A stretch of 14,577 nucleotides of DNA from Cytophagales bacterium (GCA_003504855.1 DNZD01000201.1:1-14577), one strand, 5' to 3'. Counted from the first letter of the stretch, positions 5,896 to 12,692 are shown. Numbers and translations: made by a program. Notes: generated by a model from the letters alone, not told the origin.

Positions 5896-5968
5896 ATGTA
5901 TTTTCACCAACTTTCTTATATTCAAGTCACGAGTATATGATGAGTGGACTATGCTTTTGCCTTATCTT

Positions 5969-7084
5969 ATGAGAATACTCTTTCTATTTCTACTATCCGG
6001 ATTGTTGCTTGGAGCTTGTGGCCACTATGACCTATTCCCCAAAAGATGGATTGCCGTAGAATCCCGGTCGCTTGGAAGGATGGGGCGGGGTGGGCACCGA
6101 TCCATGGAGGGGATTATTCTCGATATAAAACAGAACACCGGCACCGTTGGTTCGATCTTTTCGGACTCCCTCTTTACTTTTGACTTGAATAAAGTCAATC
6201 TGAGCGTTGAGCGTTTCGGAAAAATTCACTTTGCATCGCCGGACAGTCTGGTAATTGATTATAAGAAAATAAGTACAAGAACCCGGTTTATCCCCATAGC
6301 AGATTTTAAGCCGGCATTGAACGGACTGGAACTTGCCGGAAGCGCGTGGTTCCTGAATGGATATGGGGAGGATGATTGGATTAGCCAGCGCATTGATTTT
6401 ACTGCTGAGAAATGGAAACTACGACCTTTTCCGGGCGTGGCCATAACACATCGCAGGGAAAAGAAATACAAATACCAGAAAAGGGAAAAGTGGTCTTTGA
6501 AGCGGGTTCAGGAGGAGTGGTTTCTGACCTTATCGTATTGGGAATCGGATATGTATGTATTTCAGGTGGCCGGCGTCGACCAGGACTCCCTTACCCTGAA
6601 ATGCTTGATGTTGGGGAACCAACGACCATTCACTTTGTGCCGGCTGAAGAAAGTTGACCCGGCACTTGCTGACTCCATCGTCAGGTATCTTGCTCAAAGA
6701 AGATGGAACACCCGTGAAGTTTTGAATCAGGTAAATTCCATGGATAAGGCAGAAGACTCGGATCTTGAAATATTTTCCCGTTTCCATCTCAGTGATACCA
6801 CGGTGATCACCAAACGTAATCTGATGGATAAGAAAGTCTCCTTCCGTTTTCGCGATGACTTTGTTTTTGAGATGCTGGATGACTCCCGGCTGTTTTGGCA
6901 AACTACGTGGCGGCTCTCTGAGGACGGGAACTACATCATTCTTGACAAAGGCCAACGGCCCAGTGATTATATTGAGATTATTTCATGGAAGAATAATGAG
7001 TTGGTAATTGGTAAGGAAGACGATTTCGCTACGGACGAAAAGCACCAGTACTACACTGGCTACTACGAGGTCAGGCTGAATTAA
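5969..7084 (+). CDS. Orphan lipoprotein of unknown function
   Basis: With the start at 5969 the protein has 371 residues and a lipoprotein signal MRILFLFLLSGLLLGAC, with the lipidated Cys at residue 17. An ATG at 5951 would add six residues, but 5969 gives the usual basic residue right after Met. The mature part is rich in beta-strand patterns and aromatic residues. Its end (about 345-371) has a strand-turn pattern (ISWKNNELVIGKEDD) like the last strands of lipocalin-like domains. I do not recognise a family. It should be anchored in the outer or inner membrane facing the periplasm or exterior. The gene stands alone, and its whole block (about 5911-7096) sits inside a split repeat spacer, flanked by two mirrored REP-like hairpins, which suggests cassette-like insertion. 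No consensus promoter is clear. Confidence 0.82.
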   Translation: MRILFLFLLSGLLLGACGHYDLFPKRWIAVESRSLGRMGRGGHRSMEGIILDIKQNTGTVGSIFSDSLFTFDLNKVNLSVERFGKIHFASPDSLVIDYKKISTRTRFIPIADFKPALNGLELAGSAWFLNGYGEDDWISQRIDFTAEKWKLRPFPGVAITHRREKKYKYQKREKWSLKRVQEEWFLTLSYWESDMYVFQVAGVDQDSLTLKCLMLGNQRPFTLCRLKKVDPALADSIVRYLAQRRWNTREVLNQVNSMDKAEDSDLEIFSRFHLSDTTVITKRNLMDKKVSFRFRDDFVFEMLDDSRLFWQTTWRLSEDGNYIILDKGQRPSDYIEIISWKNNELVIGKEDDFATDEKHQYYTGYYEVRLN

Positions 7085-7099
7085 AAGAAAAGTGCATGG

Positions 7100-7331
7100 T
7101 TCTCGCCGTGCCTTCGCCACGAAAGTTCGGGCTACGCGCAGGCAGGCTGAACTCTCGAAAGAGACACAGAAGAAAATGAACCTCCCGCAGATCATTGCTG
7201 ATAAAATACCCCGCTGATTTATGCGGAATTTTCCGATGTCGTGGCACCGAAGGTGCTTCTGCGGTATCCTTTCTTTGTTTGTTTTTTTTCGCGTTAATCC
7301 GCGCGCATTCCCTCTGCGCTCTCTGCGGGAA
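7100..7331 (+). repeat. Repeat-family copy E8, interrupted by REP-like hairpin
   Basis: The left end TTCTC (7100-7104) is separated from GCTGAACTC (from 7146) by a 41-bp insertion. A second CTCCCGCAGAT start lies at 7182, followed by a short left half like that of E15. The core is at 7247-7264 and GCGGGAA at 7325-7331. An 18-bp spacer joins it to E9. Confidence 0.8.
7105..7145 (-). mobile_element. REP-like hairpin insertion, copy 2 (inverted)
   Basis: The reverse complement of the 42-bp insertion at 5849-5890, with one substitution and one deleted base, both within the hairpin. The GTAG foot reads CTAC at 7132-7135. On its own strand it too is inserted at GC^GGGAA-type sequence (here GC^GAGAA), so both copies share target and orientation relative to the target. 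Confidence 0.65.
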
Positions 7332-7349
7332 ATGTATTTCCACCCATGG

Positions 7350-7670
7350 TTCCCGCTGAACTCGCTGAGGAGACGCAGAACGCGCTGATGGATGAATTTC
7401 GGTCGATCGCACCAGCCCCAGAGGGGCTACATGTTAATAGCCAAATAACCAGCCCCTGCACCACCAACCCCAGCGGGGTGGCATGTTTGTGATCGTCAAT
7501 GTAGATGCTCTTGAAATTGTAAAGGCATGCCAAATGCCAAACGCTAAATTTCCAATGTAAAATGTTAAATGCAAAAGTGCCCGCACCGAAGGTGCTTCTG
7601 CGGTATCTTTCTTTGTTTGTATTTTTTCCGCGTTAATCCGCGAGCATTCAATCTGCGATATCCGCGGGAA
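7350..7670 (+). repeat. Repeat-family copy E9 (long left type a)
   Basis: Runs TTCCCGC (7350-7356) to GCGGGAA (7664-7670), with both GC hairpins and the core at 7586-7603. It has few differences from E6 over the left half. An 18-bp spacer (7671-7688) leads to E10. Confidence 0.85.
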
Positions 7671-7688
7671 ATGTATTTCTGCCAATGG

Positions 7689-7765
7689 TTCCCACTGAAA
7701 CTCATAAAAAGACGAAGAGCCCGCAAATGGTGCATTATGCAAGTTTCCAATGTCAAATATGAAAA
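7689..7765 (+). repeat. Repeat-family copy E10, left end only
   Basis: Begins TTCCCAC (7689-7695), follows the family for a short distance (gacgaagagcccgcaaatgg, then TTTCCAATGTCAAAT) and fades by about 7765, before the promoter of the RibD/DHFR-like gene. Confidence 0.55.
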
Positions 7766-7815
7766 GTGCTGACACGGGTTTTACTGATTTCAGTTATTAT
7801 AAATTTCTTATGACA

Positions 7816-7845
7816 TTGCCGGTATTCAACGATAGGATAGATTTG
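7816..7845 (+). promoter_or_regulatory. Bacteroidetes-type promoter (TTG-N19-TAGATTTG)
   Basis: TTG at 7816-7818 and TAGATTTG at 7838-7845 are separated by exactly 19 bp. This matches the Bacteroides primary sigma consensus (-33 TTG, -7 TAnnTTTG, spacing 19-21). Transcription would start near 7850, giving a leader of about 30 bases to the ATG at 7880. Confidence 0.7.
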
Positions 7846-7879
7846 ATGCGTGAACAATCCTAATTAAAAGAGAAATGCT

Positions 7880-8500
7880 ATGAGCAAAATAATATTTGAC
7901 AGCGCAATCTCCCTTGATGGCTATTTTGCCGGAGATAACCGCGGACCAGCTAATCCCATGGGAGGCGTTTCGGCCGACATCCATATGTGGATGTTCAACC
8001 AAAAAGCATTTTGGGAATACCTGGGCATGCAAGGCGGTAAGGAAGATAATTTCGAAGGTGATTTGATCCGGAGTGTAATCGCACGAACCGGAGCGTTCAT
8101 TATGGGCAAGCGCATGTTTGAAGAAGGGGAAGTTGCCTGGCCGAATGACCTGTACAAAGCCGACGTATATGTATTGACCCACGAAAAGCGCGAGCCCTGG
8201 ATTCAAAAAGGGACGACCCGGTTTTACTTTATCAATGATGGAATTGAAAGTGCATTGGACAAAGCAAGGAAGTCAGCCAAAGGAAAAGACATTCGGATTC
8301 AGGGAGGAGCGAACACCATTCAGCAATTTCTGAAGGCCGGTCTGGTGGATGAGTTTTATATTCACATCGCACCTGTTTTCCTGGGCAGTGGTATTCGACT
8401 GTTCGAGGGGATGAGCAAAGACACCTATGACTTTCAGATTGCAGAGGTGATCCCGTCCGACCTGACGACGCATGTGAGATATAAGCTAAAGAAGAAATAA
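7880..8500 (+). CDS. RibD C-terminal / dihydrofolate reductase-like protein
   Basis: This is a 206-residue cytoplasmic protein of the RibD-C/DHFR-like superfamily (YyaP/YwjB type). It shows the N-terminal strand with SLDGY (11-15), GAFIMGKRMF (71-80), the phosphate-loop-like IQGGANTIQQFL (140-151) and DEFYIHIAPVFLGSGIRLF (157-175), all characteristic. Members bind NAD(P)H and are thought to reduce a pterin- or flavin-like substrate, but the physiological substrate of this branch is unknown. It lacks a RibD deaminase domain, so a direct role in riboflavin synthesis is not supported. The ATG at 7880 follows a short purine stretch (AAAAGAGAAA) and a good promoter 35 bp further upstream. A 4-TM protein gene follows after 59 bp and may be co-transcribed. 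Confidence 0.92.
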   Translation: MSKIIFDSAISLDGYFAGDNRGPANPMGGVSADIHMWMFNQKAFWEYLGMQGGKEDNFEGDLIRSVIARTGAFIMGKRMFEEGEVAWPNDLYKADVYVLTHEKREPWIQKGTTRFYFINDGIESALDKARKSAKGKDIRIQGGANTIQQFLKAGLVDEFYIHIAPVFLGSGIRLFEGMSKDTYDFQIAEVIPSDLTTHVRYKLKKK

Positions 8501-8530
8501 TTTCACCGCGAAGGCGCAAAGGCGCAAAGG
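8501..8530 (+). repeat. TTTCACCGC-GGCGCAAAGG short repeat
   Basis: Reads TTTCACCGCG then AAGGCGCAAAGGCGCAAAGG, directly after the reductase stop codon. Related copies lie at 443-468 (minus) and 14024-14054 (plus). This is a small intergenic repeat type distinct from family E. Confidence 0.6.
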
Positions 8531-8559
8531 GTTGGGGTGATATGATTTGATTTGATATC

Positions 8560-9009
8560 ATGGCAATTGTACTCAACGATATGGTCTGGCCGGCCATCTA
8601 TGTAACGGCGGCACTGTCTAAGTTTTGGGTTGTTATCATCGGCACGATCGTGCTGGAGACCTTTGTTATCAAATATTTCCTAGAGTTTACTTGGAGCCGA
8701 TCAGTATGGGCCTCGCTGGTGGGCAATATGGTCTCAGGTCTGGTGGGGACATATTTCATGATGTGGGCGATGCTGCTGTGGCATCTGGTGGCGGACAATT
8801 TTGTCCCTCATGCCACGTTCGGGTTCATTAACTGGGTAGCCACCTACGTGCTGATGTGCCTGGGAAGCGTGTACCTGGAAGTGCTCACCGTTCGATTTAT
8901 GTATGGAGAAACGGTCCAAAGATTATTTTGGCCCTTGCTGGTCGGGAATGCAATGAGCTATATATTTATCGTCATAGTCATGTTGAATAGGAATCAGTTG
9001 GATTATTGA
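8560..9009 (+). CDS. Hypothetical 4-TM membrane protein
   Basis: This is a 149-residue protein with about four membrane segments (near 16-42, 51-75, 85-109 and 120-143). Short polar stretches include ETFVIKYFLEF (about 33-43) after a Gly-Thr-Ile helix, SLVGNMVSGLVG (52-63) and a Glu in YLEVLTVRF. The pattern of a Glu near the end of TM1 and 'GN..SG..G' in TM2 occurs in uncharacterised small membrane proteins of Bacteroidota, but I know no named family. It lies 59 bp after the reductase gene and is separated from it by a short GGCGCAAAGG repeat, so co-transcription is possible but not certain. No signal peptide is seen beyond TM1. Confidence 0.8.
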   Translation: MAIVLNDMVWPAIYVTAALSKFWVVIIGTIVLETFVIKYFLEFTWSRSVWASLVGNMVSGLVGTYFMMWAMLLWHLVADNFVPHATFGFINWVATYVLMCLGSVYLEVLTVRFMYGETVQRLFWPLLVGNAMSYIFIVIVMLNRNQLDY

Positions 9010-9030
9010 TTGAAGTTGATGTGGCACTAC

Positions 9031-9051
9031 AATCTGCGATGTTAGAGGGAA
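9031..9051 (+). repeat. Repeat-family copy E11, right end only
   Basis: Only the last bases of a copy (AATCTGCGATGTTAGAGGGAA) remain after the 4-TM gene, followed by a complete 18-bp spacer (9052-9069) into E12. The core hairpin is absent. Confidence 0.6.
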
Positions 9052-9069
9052 ATGTATTTGTACCAATGG

Positions 9070-9406
9070 TTCCCGCATAAATCGCTGAGGAGACGCAGAA
9101 CGCACTGATGAATGATTTTTGGTTAATCGCACCAGCCCCAGAGGGGCAAAATGTCACTAGCAAAATAACCACCCCTGCACCACCAACCCCAGCGGAGTGG
9201 CATGTTTATGACCGCAACGTTAATGATTGTTGCTCATGAAATTGCATGGATGCCCAATGCTAAATTTTCAATGTAAAACGTTAAATGTAAAATGATAAAT
9301 GTAGAAGTGCCTACACCGCACCGAAGGTGCTTCTGCGGTTATTTATTCTTGTTTTGCATTTTCTGCGTGGATCTGCGGCGCATTTCATCTGCGGTCTCTG
9401 CGGGAA
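9070..9406 (+). repeat. Repeat-family copy E12 (long left type a)
   Basis: Runs TTCCCGC (9070-9076) to GCGGGAA (9400-9406), with both GC hairpins and the core at 9321-9338. Its left part closely follows E7, including the CCCGCATAAATCGCTGAGG variant. An 18-bp spacer leads to E13. Confidence 0.85.
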
Positions 9407-9424
9407 ATGTATTTCTGCTAATGG

Positions 9425-9583
9425 TTCACGCAGAGATCGCGAAGGGAGACGCAGAGCCCGCAGAACATTAACCTGGAGCGGAAGGCTAAATATCCAATGT
9501 AAAATGTTAAATGTAAAGGTGCCTCTAAGGTTATTTATTTCTTGCCTTGCATGCGCGCATTCCCTCTGCGCTCTCCGCGGGAA
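9425..9583 (+). repeat. Repeat-family copy E13 (short, degenerate core)
   Basis: Runs TTCACGC (9425-9431) to GCGGGAA (9577-9583). The core is reduced to GTGCCTCTAAGG near 9520 and the long left half is missing. An 18-bp spacer (9584-9601) leads to E14. Confidence 0.75.
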
Positions 9584-9601
9584 ATATATTTTTACCAATG
9601 G

Positions 9602-9690
9602 TTCCCGCCGTGAAACTTTACGACAAAAGAAATGAGCCGCAGATCAACCCTAATGGAATGAATCGCTGAGCATTGCTGATTAAGCGGAAA
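9602..9690 (+). repeat. Repeat-family copy E14, left end only
   Basis: Begins TTCCCGC (9602-9608) and continues with degenerate family sequence (gccgcagatcaa, attgctgattaagcgg) until about 9690, just before the gene at 9725. The gap 9010-9724 is thus almost fully repeat-derived. Confidence 0.55.
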
Positions 9691-9724
9691 AAATGAAATT
9701 TGCCTTTATGTTAGTTAAGACGAG

Positions 9725-10294
9725 ATGACCAATCCGACAAGAAATAAGAGCGAGTTCATTTCAGTGCTGAGGGAATTTCTTAGCCATGGTCTGCTTGACA
9801 AGGGCGAGGTTGTTCGGTGGGCGGACAAGGAAATTGCAGCGGCTGATCAACCTGATGACTATTTGATTGGATTATCACTGACAGGTACAAAGACAACAAA
9901 TGAGGTCATCGATTTATTAGGCAGCTTCATGGAAGAGACCAGGTCCTTGTCAACAGGACGCGCGATCATCGGACTCACCTGGGGCCTGATAAAAACGAAG
10001 GCTGTAGATTATAAGAAGGGAATGGAGGTAATTTATGCTGCAAATCTGCAATTCCCGCTTGGAGATATCGAATCGAAATTCATTTACCAGGCTGATAGTG
10101 GACTTGATTTGGCTGTTCAGAATATTTGGGGTGAGCAGGGGGAATTGGAAAAGGAGATAGCAGGGTTCCTGGGATGTTACGAGGGATTTTCATTTGACAA
10201 TGCCGATGACTGGGATCGGTTGGCTATGGAGGTGGATAACAAACTTGATACGTGGATTCATGCTGGTGGGCGAACTACACCCAAAGATGTATGA
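9725..10294 (+). CDS. Hypothetical soluble helical protein
   Basis: This is a 189-residue acidic, mostly helical protein without signal peptide or membrane segment. The N-terminal part (about 10-50: FISVLREFLSHGLLDKGEVVRWADKEI) looks like a helix-turn-helix-like repeat of charged helices. The middle (95-115) holds GLIKTKAVDYKKGMEVIYAA, and the C-terminus ends in a polar tail. I do not recognise a family with confidence. The composition and genomic setting resemble orphan immunity-type proteins of polymorphic toxin systems, but no toxin is seen nearby, so this is only a suggestion. It has repeat E14 upstream and lies 71 bp before a secreted-protein gene in the same direction. No promoter was identified with confidence. 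Confidence 0.75.
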   Translation: MTNPTRNKSEFISVLREFLSHGLLDKGEVVRWADKEIAAADQPDDYLIGLSLTGTKTTNEVIDLLGSFMEETRSLSTGRAIIGLTWGLIKTKAVDYKKGMEVIYAANLQFPLGDIESKFIYQADSGLDLAVQNIWGEQGELEKEIAGFLGCYEGFSFDNADDWDRLAMEVDNKLDTWIHAGGRTTPKDV

Positions 10295-10365
10295 TTTTGG
10301 AAGCATAAATGACTTGGTTAGTTTCAATTAAATTAAACCAAAAAGGGATATTTCGTTGATTCCAT

Positions 10366-10980
10366 ATGAGAAATAACTTGATTGGATTATTGTTATTAGC
10401 CCCGTGTTTGGCACTCGGTCAGTATAAAGCGGAGCAATTTGATGCCGCCTTGTTAGAGGCTAAGTATGGTGCATTGCTGGTGTTTAATGGCCAGAACAAT
10501 TCACTCACCTTGAAATTGGAGTCTCCTTCAGTGACCCCTCTGGAAAAGCCCGGTTTCGTGAGGGTGGACAATATGATCATGCAGATAAATCTGTTGCCGT
10601 TTCAGCAGAAACTGGATTTTGATGACCTGGATACCAACACACGGAAGAAGTATTTGCTGGCGTGGAAGGAATATGAAAAGGAATGGGCGAAGGATCAACT
10701 GAAGTCTGATCTGAAAGATCGGACAGAATTGGTTGACCTGGAAGGTCGGTCATTTCTTTATTGGACCTACGAGATGCCCAAGGGCGATGGCAATATTGAC
10801 AGCCAGGTATATCTGGTAACAATTGTCTTCGATCAGATGTTGATCATGAATGGTCCTGTAGAAACAGGTAAGAAGGAGAAGATCCTGCGGGAAAGGCTGG
10901 TAGCCATTGCCAAAACACTGACCCTGAATCCGAATAAGACATTGGATATTGAGAAGTTATACAATGAACTAAAGAATTGA
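10366..10980 (+). CDS. Hypothetical secreted protein
   Basis: This is a 204-residue protein with a Sec signal peptide (MRNNLIGLLLLAPCLALG, likely cleaved before Gln19). There is a Cys at residue 14, but the sequence following it does not fit a lipobox. The mature part starts with charged helices, then strands (ALLVFNGQNNSLTLKLES), a long amphipathic, Lys/Asp/Glu-rich helical region (about 80-125) and a beta part (SFLYWTYEMP, QVYLVTIVFDQMLIMNGPV, about 128-165). I do not recognise a family. It should be periplasmic or surface-exposed. An imperfect inverted repeat (TTGGTT at 10314-10319, AACCAA at 10336-10341) lies upstream between this gene and the previous one; its role is unclear. Confidence 0.78.
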   Translation: MRNNLIGLLLLAPCLALGQYKAEQFDAALLEAKYGALLVFNGQNNSLTLKLESPSVTPLEKPGFVRVDNMIMQINLLPFQQKLDFDDLDTNTRKKYLLAWKEYEKEWAKDQLKSDLKDRTELVDLEGRSFLYWTYEMPKGDGNIDSQVYLVTIVFDQMLIMNGPVETGKKEKILRERLVAIAKTLTLNPNKTLDIEKLYNELKN

Positions 10981-11010
10981 TCTGTAATTGTGCTAAACCT
11001 CCGTACAATA

Positions 11011-11044
11011 TGCCTGAGGGTGGTGTTGTCACCAACTTGGCGAC
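11011..11044 (+). repeat. TGCCTGAGG-TTGTCACCAAC repeat, copy A
   Basis: TGCCTGAGGGTGGTGTTGTC then ACCAACTTGG forms a partly palindromic unit, shared with 13890-13922. It lies 30 bp after the stop of the secreted-protein gene and could act as an RNA hairpin at the transcript end, though no T-run follows. Confidence 0.55.
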
Positions 11045-11066
11045 TGGGTAAAAGGTTAGCGATTAA

Positions 11067-11095
11067 TTGGGCGTGAGAATAGAAGGATACATTTC
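11067..11095 (+). promoter_or_regulatory. Weak Bacteroidetes-type promoter candidate
   Basis: TTG at 11067-11069 and TACATTTC at 11088-11095 are separated by 18 bp. The -7 element has one mismatch (final C for G) and the spacing is one base short of the usual 19-21. The gene start lies 32 bp downstream. Confidence 0.35.
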
Positions 11096-11127
11096 ATTGT
11101 AGCAGGACTTGTAAACCAAACTAAGCT

Positions 11128-11526
11128 ATGACAAAAGACCAGCTTGACGAAATCTTGACTCGGTTAAGAGAATCGGTTAATCATGACAATGCGTATTTTG
11201 GAATAGTTGAAGATGTGGCACCTCATGAGTTTTGTGTGAAAGCAAACGAAGACGGACTTAAACTCTTTGCTGCAGAACTCCTGGATGTAATTAATAACAA
11301 TAAAGAAAGACCCCGCAATCTGGCAGGAGAAGAGTTGCCCTGGTTTGACGACCTCATCGAACGCCAGTATATCGAATTGACCAACAAATCGAGGGCAGAG
11401 TTAATTAAACCGACACAAGACACGAAATCAGCTGACTGGCGTACAAAACTTATAATTTGGGTGATATTAATAGTTGTGGTCTACCTTATCATAACGGGAA
11501 TCATATTCACGATTCAGCTGGTGTAA
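11128..11526 (+). CDS. Hypothetical tail-anchored protein
   Basis: This is a 132-residue protein with a soluble acidic N-terminal domain and one C-terminal membrane segment (about 107-130, LIIWVILIVVVYLIITGIIF). The N-terminal domain contains HEFCVKANEDGLKLFAAELL (about 32-51). This 'AN.DGL.LFA.ELL' pattern recurs in small uncharacterised proteins, some of which I associate with immunity-type genes; the link is weak. The tail-anchor topology would place the soluble domain in the cytoplasm. It is alone in its unit: the repeat copy E15 starts 30 bp after its stop, and a weak promoter candidate lies just upstream. Confidence 0.75.
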   Translation: MTKDQLDEILTRLRESVNHDNAYFGIVEDVAPHEFCVKANEDGLKLFAAELLDVINNNKERPRNLAGEELPWFDDLIERQYIELTNKSRAELIKPTQDTKSADWRTKLIIWVILIVVVYLIITGIIFTIQLV

Positions 11527-11556
11527 GGACGGTATATAAAATGCATAACCCAGAAC

Positions 11557-11706
11557 TTCCCGCAGATTCACGCTGATTCAATGCACCGCTGATGACGCGG
11601 AATTTTTCGATGATAGCGCACCGAAGGTGCTTCTGCGGTTATTTATTCTTGTTTTTCATTCTTCTGAGTTTCTCTGCGCGCATTCCCTCTGCGCTCTCTG
11701 CGGGAA
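11557..11706 (+). repeat. Repeat-family copy E15, minimal MITE-like form
   Basis: At 150 bp this is the shortest complete copy with an intact core. It begins TTCCCGCAGA and ends TCTGCGGGAA, a perfect 10-bp terminal inverted repeat, with weaker matching further in. The core is at 11621-11638. It is followed by CTGTATTT, as at other right ends. It contains no coding frame of note and explains most of the 11527-11792 gap. Confidence 0.8.
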
Positions 11707-11792
11707 CTGTATTTCTATCGCATTACCCTATAAAAATGTGTACAGATGATTAACTTTCAATTCCACTGCTGTGACCGACTAAATTTTACACC

Positions 11793-12224
11793 ATGAAGCA
11801 TGATGATATGAATAACCGGAGCCTTTTACTAAGCCAAAGAATCACACAAATCTGCATTTTATTATTTGCAGCGATTGCCATTTTTGGCGGGACACTACAG
11901 ATGTATCTGGGAGAACCCGATACATCACCCCGGTTAGACAACATCCATCGATTCCTGGCGGGTATTTACCTGGCCTGTGGAATAATCTCCTTGTGGACAG
12001 CTATAACTATTCGCAATCAAAACACCTTGGTTTATTTGCTGGCCCTCGGCGGACTATTAGGTGGAACAGGCCGACTTATTTCCATGCAAATCGTAGGACT
12101 CCCGGAACCAGGTTCACTTTGGCTGACCTATTTAGGTTCTGAAATCATTGTGCCGGTGATCATCATTATTTCTCAGACGGCAACGAACAGGAAACTAAAT
12201 GCAATGAGGAAAACGAGTGCATAG
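11793..12224 (+). CDS. DUF4345 family membrane protein
   Basis: This 143-residue protein has four membrane segments (about 19-38, 53-73, 79-98 and 108-128). GGTLQMYLG (32-40), RLDNIHRFLAGIYL (47-60) and GGTGRLISMQIVGLPEP (90-106) match the DUF4345 family closely, including the Asn-Ile-His and Gly-Arg-Leu motifs. The function of DUF4345 is unknown. The start at 11793 precedes MNNRS; an internal ATG at 11808 would also fit the family. It is the first of three genes in the same direction with gaps of 33 and 31 bp, probably one operon. TAACTTTC at 11751-11758 is a weak -7 candidate without a good -33 partner. Confidence 0.88.
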   Translation: MKHDDMNNRSLLLSQRITQICILLFAAIAIFGGTLQMYLGEPDTSPRLDNIHRFLAGIYLACGIISLWTAITIRNQNTLVYLLALGGLLGGTGRLISMQIVGLPEPGSLWLTYLGSEIIVPVIIIISQTATNRKLNAMRKTSA

Positions 12225-12257
12225 CTATGCAACATCACTTGTACATACCTGATTAAG

Positions 12258-12692
12258 ATGACTGATAATTTTGACTTTGCTGGAATCTGGAAGGGTGAAT
12301 ATGTCTATGAGGACAGGCTGGACCCTGCTATAGTGAAAACAGCAACGCCCTTTATTCTTCGGCTCAAGCATGCGGGTGTCGCGGAATTCTTCACCGGAAT
12401 TTGCCAGGATGACCCGGAAGTAAGCAAGATTGACTTTCCTGCGAAAGTTTATGGCAGGGTAAGGGGAGCGGAGTTGGTGTTTGTTAAGAAGTATCCGAAG
12501 ACACTCATTAGTGACAATGGTAAAATGATCATGGGAGATGATCCCCATCCGGACATTATTTATTCGGCACGAATTACCAGCGATACCCGACTACAGGGCA
12601 CCTGGGTGATGGAGCCGACTTTCAGAAGTGTCCATGGACACGTGGTTGAAATACCAAAGATCAGCGGGCGGTGGTGGATTGAGAGATTGTGA
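12258..12692 (+). CDS. Hypothetical lipocalin-like soluble protein
   Basis: This is a 144-residue protein without signal peptide. It starts with FAGIWKGEYVYED (about 7-19) and has strand-like stretches (TPFILRLKHAG, AEFFTGICQDD, ELVFVKKYP, DIIYSARITSDTRLQGTWVM), ending GRWWIERL. This order of a 'GxWxGEY' start, a 'FxGxxxDD' strand, an 'xFxKxY' strand and a 'GxW' strand is seen in small lipocalin-like beta-barrel proteins of Bacteroidota with no known function. No catalytic residues are apparent. It is the middle gene of the DUF4345 operon. The ATG at 12258 is the natural start, with no Shine-Dalgarno sequence. Confidence 0.8.
   Translation: MTDNFDFAGIWKGEYVYEDRLDPAIVKTATPFILRLKHAGVAEFFTGICQDDPEVSKIDFPAKVYGRVRGAELVFVKKYPKTLISDNGKMIMGDDPHPDIIYSARITSDTRLQGTWVMEPTFRSVHGHVVEIPKISGRWWIERL

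Noticed and set aside
4929..5905. CRISPR array
   Set aside because: The repeats are 150-345 bp and diverged, with conserved rather than unique 18-bp spacers. No cas genes are seen.
10314..10341. TTGGTT/AACCAA inverted repeat as a terminator
   Set aside because: The stem is only 6 bp with a 16-base loop and has no following T-run on the plus strand. An operator role cannot be supported either.
385..11706. Integron gene-cassette array (single small genes, a toxin-antitoxin module, repeats between genes)
   Set aside because: The layout is suggestive, but no integrase is present. I found no paired GTTRRRY/RYYYAAC core sites at the repeat ends, and two units are transcribed on the minus strand.
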